From the IMG/VR virus record IMGVR_UViG_3300048839_001866, positions 1-21,241 of that record: DNA of 21,241 nt. One strand, written 5' to 3'. The notes beneath the pieces were generated by a model. That model did no database searches and was not told the origin of the DNA. It saw only the letters and a program-made list of their open reading frames with translations. The DNA is from a virus. Shown piece by piece: positions 6,179 to 13,207 of the stretch. Both the position numbers and the translations under genes were made by a program. Numbering within the stretch: position 1 is the first letter of the stretch; every line of letters starts with the position of its first letter.

Positions 6179-6504
6179 TGCCCCATCGCGACTCCCGCCT
6201 CACCCCCGACGACCATGTCGCCATTGGCGCCAGCATCAAGGTGGCCATGGACGAAATCCATATCGTGGCCCGTATTGCCCCCCTGGCCAGCACCGTTCAG
6301 CAGGACGCGGTTGCTGCCATGGCCAGTCTGGAGCGCCTGCGCATCACCCTGGACAACCTGCTGTTCCAGCACATCCATGACGACATGGACCCGCGCCAGA
6401 TCCGGGACATGGTCTATTGCCACGAGGCCCGTCTGTACCGCCTCTGTGACGGCAGTGCGGAAAACAAGCGAGATGTTTTTGCCCATTGGGAATTGGAGGG
6501 TTGA
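6178..6504 (+). CDS. Hypothetical small helical protein, 108 aa
   Basis: I do not recognise the family. The sequence is mostly helical (IGASIKVAMDEIHIVARIAPLA, DAVAAMASLERLRITLDNLLFQHIHDDMD) and ends ARLYRLC...DVFAHWELEG. It has no membrane segment or metal-binding cluster. The start is fixed by the TGATG overlap with the upstream stop and by AGGAGG at 6166-6171. It ends two bases before the primase start, and GGAGG within its last codons (6495-6499) serves as the primase ribosome site. Its position suggests a role in replication or its control. Confidence 0.65.
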   Translation: MPHRDSRLTPDDHVAIGASIKVAMDEIHIVARIAPLASTVQQDAVAAMASLERLRITLDNLLFQHIHDDMDPRQIRDMVYCHEARLYRLCDGSAENKRDVFAHWELEG

Positions 6505-6506
6505 CC

Positions 6507-9095
6507 ATGGAGACCGCCCTCCCCTCCACCACCCTGGTCGAACTGCGCCGCACCCTGCGGCGCAACGGCTACCTGCCGGTGCCGATTTCCGGCCCCCACC
6601 TGCCCATCAAGGCCGCCGGCAAGCGGCCCCTGATGCGCGGCTGGGAGACTGCCTGCGCCGTGGCCGACGACGCCGAGATCGAACGCTGGGCCAAGAAGCA
6701 GCCCGAATGCACCAACACCGGCCTGCTGTGCGGCACCGTCGTCGGCATCGACATCGACGTGCCGCTGGACGAACCGGCGGCCGAGATCGAGCGCCTCGCC
6801 CGCGACCTGCTGGGCGACACGCCACTGAAGCGCATCGGCCGCGCGCCCAAGCTGTTGCTGGTGGCGCGGGCGGACACGCCCTTCGACAAGATCCAGACGC
6901 CGGAACTGGTACTGCCCGATGGCACCGTGGTCCGTGTCGAGATCCTGGCCACCGGCCAGCAGTTCGTCGGCTTCGGCATCCACCCCGACACCAAGGGCGA
7001 ATACCTCTGGCCCGACCGCTCGCCGCTGGAGGTGCCCGCCGCCGATCTGCCGGTGGTGACTGCCGAACAGTGCGCCACCTTCGTCACCCAGGCGGAAACC
7101 CTCCTGCGCGGTGTCGGCGGCCAGACGCGGGCCGAGATCAAGGGGGCCGAGCGGGCGGGCCGCAAGGCGGCGGGACTCTCCTCCAACTCCCAGGATATGC
7201 CCGACCGCGACCTGATCGCCTCGGCCCTCGATCATATCCCCAACGACGACCTACCCTACGACGAATGGATCAAGGTCGGCTTCGCCCTTTATGCCGGTCT
7301 CGGCCCCGATGGATGCGGCCTGTGGGAGGCTTGGTCGGCGCAATCCTCCAAGAACGATCCGGGTGCGACCATCAGCAAGTGGCCCAGCTTCGCGTCGGGC
7401 CGCAGCATTTCCGTCCGCACCCTGTTCTGGGAGGCCAAGAAGAACGGCTGGGAACGCCCCAAGCCCGCCAGGAAGCGTGCCGACCGCCCCAGCCCCGCCG
7501 AAGGCATGAACGCATCTTCGGGTCGCCCCACCATCCGCATCACGGCCGGCGATCTGCCCCGCATCGTCGGCGAAGGCGAACGGGCCATGATCTCCGCCAA
7601 CCTCCCCTTCTACCAGCGCGGCAGCATGGTGGTGCGCCCGACGGCCACCACCATCCGCATCACCGGGGGACGCAAGCTCACGGCCCCCCGCCTGATCACC
7701 GTCACCCGCCACCACATCGCCGAGGCCATGACCTTCGCCGCCCATTGGGAACGCTTCGACGCCCGCGCCGAGGACTGGGTGGCCACCGACTGCCCCCTGC
7801 GCATCGCCGACACTTATCTGGCCCGAGACGGCTTGTGGCACCTGCCGGTGCTGACCGGCATCATCAATTGTCCCACCCTGCGCCCCGACGGAACCCTACT
7901 CGACCAGCCCGGCTACGATGCCGCCACCGGCCTGCTGTACGATCCGCAAGGCGCGACCTTTCCGCAGGTCCCCACCGGGACCGACCGCCATCAGGCCATG
8001 GCGGCGCTGGGCTATCTGAAGCATCTGATCGCCACCTTCCCCTTCGTCTCCGACGCCGACCGCTCGGTGGCCCTGTCGGCCATGCTCACCGCCGCCATCC
8101 GCCGTTCCCTGGCCTCGGCCCCGCTGCACGGCTTCAACGCCCCCACCGCCGGATCGGGCAAATCGCTGCTGGTGGACATCGCCAGCATGATCGTCTCGGG
8201 CCGCCCGGCCTCGGTGATCGCCCAGGGCAAGACCGAGGAGGAAATGGAAAAGCGCCTAGGCGCCGCCCTGATCGCGGGTGATCCGCTGATCTCCATCGAC
8301 AACTGCGAGACCGGCCTGGGCGGCGAACTGCTCTGCCAAGTGCTGACCCAGCCCATGCTCAAGGTCCGCCTGCTGGGCAAGTCCATCAACGTCGAGGTGC
8401 CCAGCACGGCGGCCCTGTTCGCCACCGGCAACAACCTGACCATGGTTGGCGACATGACCCGCCGGGCGCTCCGCTGCACCCTGGATGCCGGGGTCGAGCG
8501 CCCGGAACTGCGCAAGTTCGATCACGATCCCCTGGCCCTGATCGCAGCCAACCGGGGCGACTATCTGGCGGCGGCGCTGACCATCCTGCTCGCCTTCCAC
8601 AACGTCGGCCGACCCCGGCAGACCACGCTCCTCGGCTCCTTCGCCGAATGGTCGGGCTGGGTGCGCGACGCAGTGATCTGGCTGGGCGAGGCCGATCCGT
8701 GCGCCACCATGGAACAGGTGCGCGGCGCCGATCCCAAGCTGGAGGCCCTGACCGCCGTGGTCGAGCAGTGGCACGCCCATGTCGGCTCCCGCCGCGTCTC
8801 GGTCAAGGAGGTGATCGACATCGCCACCGACCAGCACACCGCCCTGTACGGTCGCGGCGAATTCATGCGACCCGACTTCCGCGAGGCGCTGCTGACCGTG
8901 GCCGGCGATGGCGGCGCCGTCAGCGGCAAGCGCCTGGGCAAGTGGCTGTCGGCCAATCAGGGCCGTGTCGTCAACGGCATGCGCATCCTCGCCGACGGAC
9001 AACACGCCGGCATCATCCGGTGGCGTTTGTGGGAGCCGCAGACGAAAGCGGCGGAAAACAGCCACTTCGCACCGGACCACGCCCCAGCGGCCTGA
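6507..9095 (+). CDS. Replication protein: PrimPol domain, PriCT domain and P-loop ATPase, 862 aa
   Basis: This is a multi-domain primase-helicase-like protein that would start phage DNA replication. The N-terminal part (about 10-200) is a bifunctional primase/polymerase domain: TGLLCGTVVGIDIDV gives the DxD pair D82/D84, and FVGFGIHPDT supplies the conserved His. A PriCT-2-type helical domain follows (about 230-315, LIASALDHIPNDDLPYDEWIKVGFAL...). The C-terminal half holds a P-loop ATPase with Walker A TAGSGKS (GSGKS at 549-553) and a probable Walker B ending LISIDNCE (about 593-600). ATG 6507 has GGAGG upstream. Its layout is like that of satellite and prophage primase-helicases such as P4 alpha, which bind iterated sites at their origin. 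The palindrome right after the gene is therefore noteworthy. Confidence 0.88.
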   Translation: METALPSTTLVELRRTLRRNGYLPVPISGPHLPIKAAGKRPLMRGWETACAVADDAEIERWAKKQPECTNTGLLCGTVVGIDIDVPLDEPAAEIERLARDLLGDTPLKRIGRAPKLLLVARADTPFDKIQTPELVLPDGTVVRVEILATGQQFVGFGIHPDTKGEYLWPDRSPLEVPAADLPVVTAEQCATFVTQAETLLRGVGGQTRAEIKGAERAGRKAAGLSSNSQDMPDRDLIASALDHIPNDDLPYDEWIKVGFALYAGLGPDGCGLWEAWSAQSSKNDPGATISKWPSFASGRSISVRTLFWEAKKNGWERPKPARKRADRPSPAEGMNASSGRPTIRITAGDLPRIVGEGERAMISANLPFYQRGSMVVRPTATTIRITGGRKLTAPRLITVTRHHIAEAMTFAAHWERFDARAEDWVATDCPLRIADTYLARDGLWHLPVLTGIINCPTLRPDGTLLDQPGYDAATGLLYDPQGATFPQVPTGTDRHQAMAALGYLKHLIATFPFVSDADRSVALSAMLTAAIRRSLASAPLHGFNAPTAGSGKSLLVDIASMIVSGRPASVIAQGKTEEEMEKRLGAALIAGDPLISIDNCETGLGGELLCQVLTQPMLKVRLLGKSINVEVPSTAALFATGNNLTMVGDMTRRALRCTLDAGVERPELRKFDHDPLALIAANRGDYLAAALTILLAFHNVGRPRQTTLLGSFAEWSGWVRDAVIWLGEADPCATMEQVRGADPKLEALTAVVEQWHAHVGSRRVSVKEVIDIATDQHTALYGRGEFMRPDFREALLTVAGDGGAVSGKRLGKWLSANQGRVVNGMRILADGQHAGIIRWRLWEPQTKAAENSHFAPDHAPAA

Positions 9096-9101
9096 GTCTT
9101 G

Positions 9102-9273
9102 TTGGTGGGTTTGATCGGTTTGGTGGGTGTCTGCCAATACCCCGCAGGAAAGTGCCAGAACGCTTTCATTCCCTTGAGAGAAGGGAAAATAAATTCAGAA
9201 GGAATGAAATATGAATCTGACACTTTATAGGAAATGGCTGGCAGGAACCCACCAAACCACTCAAACCCACCAA
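9102..9273. repeat. 172-bp imperfect palindrome with four TTGGTGGGT iterons (candidate replication origin)
   Basis: Outer arms 9102-9128 and 9247-9273 are inverted repeats matching at 25 of 27 positions. Further arms lie inside: CTGCCA (9131-9136)/TGGCAG (9239-9244), a 10-nt pair at 9149-9158/9217-9226 with one mismatch, and TTTCATTCC (9164-9172)/GGAATGAAA (9201-9209). A 7-bp apical hairpin TTCCCTT/AAGGGAA (9169-9187) lies near the centre. The outer three arm pairs share the centre 9187/9188. Each outer arm carries TTGGTGGGT twice. It starts seven bases after the primase stop. The interior is relatively AT-rich. It could be an origin or a foldback/MITE-like element. Confidence 0.7.
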
Positions 9274-9449
9274 GGGCGTCTTTGGAACCATTACCAATCG
9301 CTCCCAATGAACTGCCCACGCAACCCTGGTAGACTGCTCCCTGGTCACGAGAGGCACAGCCTCCCAGAGCCTGGAAGGCGCGGTTCCTCCTGGGCCTTTC
9401 CCTATGCGGGGAGCCTCAGCGCACGACCTTGCCAGCCTGGGGCCGTACC
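9274..9449. other. Non-coding region before the small terminase (candidate cos/packaging region)
   Basis: No gene is supported in these 176 bp. Short dyads are present, for example GAGGC (9351-9355)/GCCTC (9359-9363) and GGAA/TTCC around GGCGCGG near 9372-9386, along with repeated GCCTC words. In lambda-like phages with a Nu1/GpA-type terminase, cos lies immediately upstream of the small terminase gene, which is exactly this position. The cohesive-end sequence itself cannot be recognised by eye. Confidence 0.3.
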
Positions 9450-9956
9450 ATGACTAAACTCAACGAGAGCAAGACCGAGTTCGCCGCCCGCGTCGGCCTG
9501 ACCAAGGGCCGCATCTCGCAATTGGTCGGCCAGGGACTGCCGGTCGAACCCGACGGCACCATCGCGGTGGCGGAGGGGCTGGCCTGGATGGAAAGCAACC
9601 TTGATCCCGCCCGGCGCAACAAGGGCGGCACCCCGGCAACCGCCGCCAGCGGCACCCTGTCGCTGGCCGAGGCCCGGCGGATGTACATGGTGGTGCAGGT
9701 GCAACGCGCCCGCCTCGCCTACGACAAGGAACGCGGCCAGGTGATCGACGCCAAGGAAGCGGCGGCGGCGGTGTTCTCCCGCGCCAAGGCGGAACGCGAT
9801 TCCCACATGGCCTGGGTCAGCCGCACCGCGCCGCTGCTGGCCGCTGAAACCGGCGCAGATCCGCAGGCCACCTTCGCGGCGCTCGACCGCTTCATGCGCG
9901 AGCATCTGGAGCACCTGTCCGACACCCCGGTGTGGAGCCTGCGCGATGCAGGGTGA
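9450..9956 (+). CDS. Terminase small subunit-like protein (Nu1-type), 168 aa
   Basis: The N-terminus (about 1-45, SKTEFAARVGLTKGRISQLVGQGLPVEPDGTIAVAEGLAWM) is a winged helix-turn-helix of the kind used by small terminases to bind cos. A central helical segment rich in Arg/Glu follows (SLAEARRMYMVVQVQRARLAYDKERGQVIDAKEAAAAVFSRAKAERD), typical of the oligomerisation region of Nu1-like proteins. The gene overlaps the large terminase gene by 11 bp, supporting a partner relationship. I chose ATG 9450; an in-frame TTG at 9429 has no advantage. There is no strong Shine-Dalgarno upstream. Confidence 0.75.
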   Translation: MTKLNESKTEFAARVGLTKGRISQLVGQGLPVEPDGTIAVAEGLAWMESNLDPARRNKGGTPATAASGTLSLAEARRMYMVVQVQRARLAYDKERGQVIDAKEAAAAVFSRAKAERDSHMAWVSRTAPLLAAETGADPQATFAALDRFMREHLEHLSDTPVWSLRDAG

Positions 9957-11799
9957 CAGCGCCCAGGTGGTGGTGGATCGGGCGTGGCGTCGAGGCATCC
10001 GGCCCGAGCCGCCGATCCCGGTGTCCGAATGGGCCGACCGCCACCGGGTGCTGCCGCCGACCTCGGCCGAGCCGGGCCGTTGGCGCACCAGCCGCACGCC
10101 CTATCTCAAGGACGTGATGGATGCGCTCTCCACCGCCAGCCCCTTCGAGCGGGTGGTGCTGATGAAGGGTGCCCAGACCGGCGGCACCGAGGCCGGCCTC
10201 AACTGGCTGGGCTACATCATCCACAACGCCCCCGGCATCACCATGCTGGTGCAGCCGTCCCTCGACATGGTCCGCCGCAACACCACCGTGCGCATCGATC
10301 CGCTGATCGAGACCACCCCGACCCTGCGCGAGCTGGTGTCGCCCGCCCGCTCGCGCGACGCCGGCAACAGCCTGTTCCGCAAGTCCTTCCCCGGCGGCCA
10401 ACTGGTAATGACCGGGGCCAATTCCGCCGCCGGCCTGCGCTCCACCCCGGTGCGCTATCTGTTCCTCGACGAGGTGGACGGCTATCCCGGCGATGCCGAT
10501 GGCGAGGGCGATCCGGTCGATCTCGCCATCCAGCGCACCGCCACCTTCCGGGGCCGGCGCCGAATCTATATGGTGTCGACGCCGACGCTGAAGGGCCATT
10601 CCCGCATCGAGGCCGCGTTCCTCGATTCGGACCAACGGTATTTCCATGTCCCCTGCCTGCATTGCGGCGAGATGGCCGCGATCACCTGGGCGCGCATCCG
10701 CTGGCCCGAAGGGCGCCGCGATCAGGCGTTCCTTGTCTGCGAATCATGCGGCGGCATCCACCACGAGCACGACAAGCCCGCCTTGCTGGCGGCGGGAGAA
10801 TGGCGGCCCACGGCCACCGGCGATGGGCGCACCGCCGGCTTCCACCTGTCGGCTCTCTATTCCCCCTGGGAAACCTGGGCCGAGATCGCCCAGGAACATG
10901 GCCGCGTCAAATCCGACCCGCCCCGATTGCAGGTGTGGGTCAACACCAAGCTGGGCGAGTCCTGGGAGGACCAGGCCGGCGACACAGTGCCCGCCGATCC
11001 GCTGATGGCCCGGCGCGAGGATTGGGGCGACCGCCTGCCCGAGGCTGCTGCCATGCTGACGGCGGGCGTCGATGTCCAGGGCGACCGGCTGGAGGTGCAG
11101 GTGATCGGCTGGGGCGCCGACGAGGAAGCCTGGGTGGTCGATTATCGCGTGCTGTGGGGCGATCCGTCCGGCCCGCGCGTCTGGGCCGATCTCGATTCTT
11201 ACCTCGCCACCACCTTCGCCCACCCCAAATCCGTCGCCGACATGCCCATCCGCGCCGCCTGCATCGACACCGGCGGCCACCACACCAAGGCGGCCTACGA
11301 ATTCTGCCGCACCCGGCTGGCGCGGCGCATCTGGGCGATCAAGGGCCGTGGCGGCGCCGCCATCCCGGTGTGGCCCCGCCGCCCCACCCGCGTGCGCGGC
11401 AAGGTGCCGCTGTTCATCGTCGGCGTCGATGCGGTCAAGGACGCCCTCTACGCCCGGCTGCGCCTGACCGAGCCCGGCCCCGGCGCCGTCCATTTCCCGC
11501 GCCGGATGGACGCCGACTATTTCCGCCAGCTCACCGCCGAGCGGGTGGTCACCCGGTTCGACCGGGGCCGCCCGATCCGCTCGTGGCAGCCGAAGCGGGA
11601 CGGCGAGCGCAACGAGGCGCTGGACACCTTCGTCTACGCCACCGCCGCACTGCATGGTCTGGTCGCCATGGGGCTGCGGCTGAACGACGAGGCGGTGGCG
11701 ATAGCGGTGCTGCCAACGCGGGGAGCGCCGGTCACGGCGAACTCGGCTTCCACCGCCCGCCCGGCACTGGCGCCAATCCGCTCGCGGTGGATGGGGTAA
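9946..11799 (+). CDS. Phage terminase large subunit, GpA family, 617 aa
   Basis: This is the DNA-packaging motor: an ATPase that pumps phage DNA into proheads and a nuclease that cuts it. The N-terminal region WADRHRVLPPTSAEPGRWRTSRTPYLKDVMDAL (about 25-60) is characteristic of GpA terminases. The ATPase shows a Walker-A-like segment VLMKGAQTGGTEAG (about 70-83) and Walker B YLFLDEVDG (about 170-178). A CxxC pair (CLHCG, CESCGG) lies at about 235-270. The nuclease domain opens with LTAGVDVQGDRLEVQVIGWG (about 370-390). The length suits the family. The C-terminus ends in the usual basic IRSRWMG tail, so the protein appears complete. In related phages the portal usually follows closely, but here a 5.7-kb insert intervenes. 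Confidence 0.93.
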   Translation: MQGDSAQVVVDRAWRRGIRPEPPIPVSEWADRHRVLPPTSAEPGRWRTSRTPYLKDVMDALSTASPFERVVLMKGAQTGGTEAGLNWLGYIIHNAPGITMLVQPSLDMVRRNTTVRIDPLIETTPTLRELVSPARSRDAGNSLFRKSFPGGQLVMTGANSAAGLRSTPVRYLFLDEVDGYPGDADGEGDPVDLAIQRTATFRGRRRIYMVSTPTLKGHSRIEAAFLDSDQRYFHVPCLHCGEMAAITWARIRWPEGRRDQAFLVCESCGGIHHEHDKPALLAAGEWRPTATGDGRTAGFHLSALYSPWETWAEIAQEHGRVKSDPPRLQVWVNTKLGESWEDQAGDTVPADPLMARREDWGDRLPEAAAMLTAGVDVQGDRLEVQVIGWGADEEAWVVDYRVLWGDPSGPRVWADLDSYLATTFAHPKSVADMPIRAACIDTGGHHTKAAYEFCRTRLARRIWAIKGRGGAAIPVWPRRPTRVRGKVPLFIVGVDAVKDALYARLRLTEPGPGAVHFPRRMDADYFRQLTAERVVTRFDRGRPIRSWQPKRDGERNEALDTFVYATAALHGLVAMGLRLNDEAVAIAVLPTRGAPVTANSASTARPALAPIRSRWMG

Positions 11800-11814
11800 T
11801 AGACTGGATCGTCA

Positions 11815-11843
11815 TTGGCAATCCTTGCCAACCGCGTTATGCT
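11815..11843 (+). promoter_or_regulatory. Promoter and overlapping operator of the toxin-antitoxin operon
   Basis: A -35 element TTGGCA (11815-11820) and a -10 element TATGCT (11838-11843) are separated by exactly 17 bp, matching consensus at 5/6 and 4/6 positions. TTGGCAA (11815-11821) and TTGCCAA (11825-11831) form a perfect 7-bp inverted repeat around TCC, covering the -35 and half the spacer. This fits autorepression by the ribbon-helix-helix antitoxin. The antitoxin ATG is 24 bp downstream of the -10, with GGGAG before it. Confidence 0.72.
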
Positions 11844-11867
11844 TCCGGGATCGAAGGGAGATTCACC

Positions 11868-12131
11868 ATGCCCACGCGAAACGTCAATCTGACCGACGAC
11901 CAGGACGCCTTCGTCGAAAGAATGGTCAAGGCCGGCAAATACCAGAATGCCAGCGAGGCCATGCGCGACGCCGTGCGCGGATTGCAGCAGCGCTGGAAAG
12001 AGGATGAACTGAAGCTCACGGTGCTACGGGAACAGATCAAGGCAGGTGCTGAGGCCCTGGATCGCGGCGACTTCACCGAGGTGGATGACGCCGACCTCGA
12101 CGCGACTCTCGACAAGCTGGCATCCAATTAG
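11868..12131 (+). CDS. parD: ParD-family antitoxin (ribbon-helix-helix), 87 aa
   Basis: The antitoxin of a type II toxin-antitoxin pair. The N-terminal RNVNLTDDQDAFVERMVKAGKYQNASEAMRDAVRGLQQR (about 4-42) is the ribbon-helix-helix DNA-binding fold, with the typical GxYxNASExxRDAxR signature of ParD proteins. The C-terminal part (LTVLREQIKAGAEALDRGDFTEVDDADLDATLDKL) is the acidic, flexible toxin-binding tail. It is expected to neutralise the downstream toxin and repress its own promoter through the palindrome at 11815-11831. The start is fixed by GAAGGGAG shortly upstream. The toxin gene begins 12 bp after its stop. Confidence 0.9.
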   Translation: MPTRNVNLTDDQDAFVERMVKAGKYQNASEAMRDAVRGLQQRWKEDELKLTVLREQIKAGAEALDRGDFTEVDDADLDATLDKLASN

Positions 12132-12143
12132 GCGCGGCCCTTG

Positions 12144-12509
12144 ATGGCACGTTATCGTCTTTCCGGCCCCGCGAAGGCGGATATCTCCTCCATCCTGCGC
12201 ACGAGCGAGACGCAACATGGCACGGAAGCGCGCATCCGCTATCGCGGACTGCTGACGGCGGCGATGCGCCGCATCGCAGCGGCCCCACAAGGGCGATTGA
12301 CCTTGGAGCGGGGCGACCTTCTCGCCGGATTGCGCAGCCTGCATATCCGCCACAGCCGCAACGAGAGCCGCGAGGCACCGGTCGGCGACCCCGTGCATGT
12401 CATCTTCTACCGCGTCGTCGAGCCCGAACTCGTCGAGATCGTGCGCGTGCTGCATGACCGGATGGAACCAAGTCGGCATATGTCGAAAGAAGCGGAAGAC
12501 GACGCATGA
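12144..12509 (+). CDS. parE: ParE/RelE-superfamily toxin, 121 aa
   Basis: The toxin of the pair. It opens MARYRLSGPAKADISSILRTSETQHG, as in ParE toxins, and continues with a helical region containing RYRGLLTAAMRRIAAAPQ. It ends with GLRSLHIRHSR, then VHVIFYRVVEPELVEIVRVLHDRMEPSRHM, the beta-strand core and C-terminal RVLHxRM signature of the ParE subgroup. ParE toxins generally act on DNA gyrase, but the target of this one is not shown by sequence. It is of normal length or slightly long, with about ten extra residues after the usual end. Its stop overlaps the next start (ATGA), coupling it to the methyltransferase-like genes. Confidence 0.88.
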   Translation: MARYRLSGPAKADISSILRTSETQHGTEARIRYRGLLTAAMRRIAAAPQGRLTLERGDLLAGLRSLHIRHSRNESREAPVGDPVHVIFYRVVEPELVEIVRVLHDRMEPSRHMSKEAEDDA

Positions 12510-13207
12510 AAAAACCATCCCCCACGAACTCGCGGGCTGAACAGCCATCCGCCGATGAACTGATCAAGTCGAAGAAGCGCGTCGCCGACCACGGCGAGGT
12601 GTTCACGCCCGCCTGGCTGGTGGACGCCATGCTAACCCTCGTCAAGGACGAGGCCGACAGGATCGACTCGCGCTTTCTGGAGCCCGCCTGTGGCAGCGGA
12701 AATTTCCTGATCCGGGTTCTTCAACGGAAGCTGGCCGCCGTCGAAGTGAAGTTCGGCAAGTCCGAGTTCGAAAGGCGCCACTACGCCCTTCTCGCGTTGA
12801 TGTGCGCCTACGGAATCGAGTTGCTGGCCGACAACATCGCCGAGTGCAGGGCGAACATGCTCGAGGTTCTGGCCGAGTACCTCGACATCGGCGAGGCCGA
12901 CGAATTTTACCACGCAGCCTCGTTCGTCCTTTCGCGGAACCTCGTCCATGGTGACGCCCTGACGATGCGAACGCAGGACGGGGCGCCGATCACGTTTGCC
13001 GAATGGGCCTATATCGGGAAGGGCAAGTTCCAGCGCCGCGATTTCCGCCTGGACGTTCTCACAGGGTCCTCGGCCTTTAGCGCGGAGGGTTCGCTGTTCG
13101 CGCATCTGGGCAAGCACGAGATCTTCACTCCTACCAAGACCTACCCGCCGATGACGGTGCGTGACCTCGCGTCTGCCGATGGCGGGACACCGAAGGAGGC
13201 CGCATGA
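12506..13207 (+). CDS. N6-adenine methyltransferase-like SAM-binding subunit without NPPY, 233 aa
   Basis: This looks like the front half of a gamma-type adenine methyltransferase. Visible in order are a motif-X-like GEVFTPAWLV (30-39), motif I FLEPACGSGNFL (57-68), motif II YGIELLADNIAECRANML (102-119) and motif III LVHGDAL (146-152). The catalytic (D/N)PP(Y/F) that should follow is absent. In its place are APITFAEWAYIGKGKFQRRDFRLDVL (160-185) and a C-terminus ending in TKTYPPMTVRDLA. The protein is not obviously frameshifted: it ends in a clean ATGA overlap with the next gene, which carries NPPY. It may bind SAM as one subunit of a split enzyme, or be a degenerate regulatory subunit. The overlap with the toxin stop points to one transcript. 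Confidence 0.75.
   Translation: MKKPSPTNSRAEQPSADELIKSKKRVADHGEVFTPAWLVDAMLTLVKDEADRIDSRFLEPACGSGNFLIRVLQRKLAAVEVKFGKSEFERRHYALLALMCAYGIELLADNIAECRANMLEVLAEYLDIGEADEFYHAASFVLSRNLVHGDALTMRTQDGAPITFAEWAYIGKGKFQRRDFRLDVLTGSSAFSAEGSLFAHLGKHEIFTPTKTYPPMTVRDLASADGGTPKEAA

Noticed and set aside
9096-9282. Target-site duplication (GTCTT at 9096-9100 and 9278-9282) around the palindrome as proof of a transposed MITE
   Set aside because: The two 5-mers are at unequal distances from the arms (one base versus four) and a 5-bp match is likely by chance.
9211-9453. 80-aa open frame inside the palindrome and the gap before the small terminase
   Set aside because: No ribosome site, low-complexity composition, and the DNA is explained better by the palindrome and its flank.
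12506-13207. Frameshifted or truncated methylase pseudogene
   Set aside because: The frame is clean, the composition normal, the start and stop overlap neighbours in ATGA fashion, and the neighbour supplies the missing motif. A decay product would rarely keep such junctions, although it cannot be ruled out without homologues.
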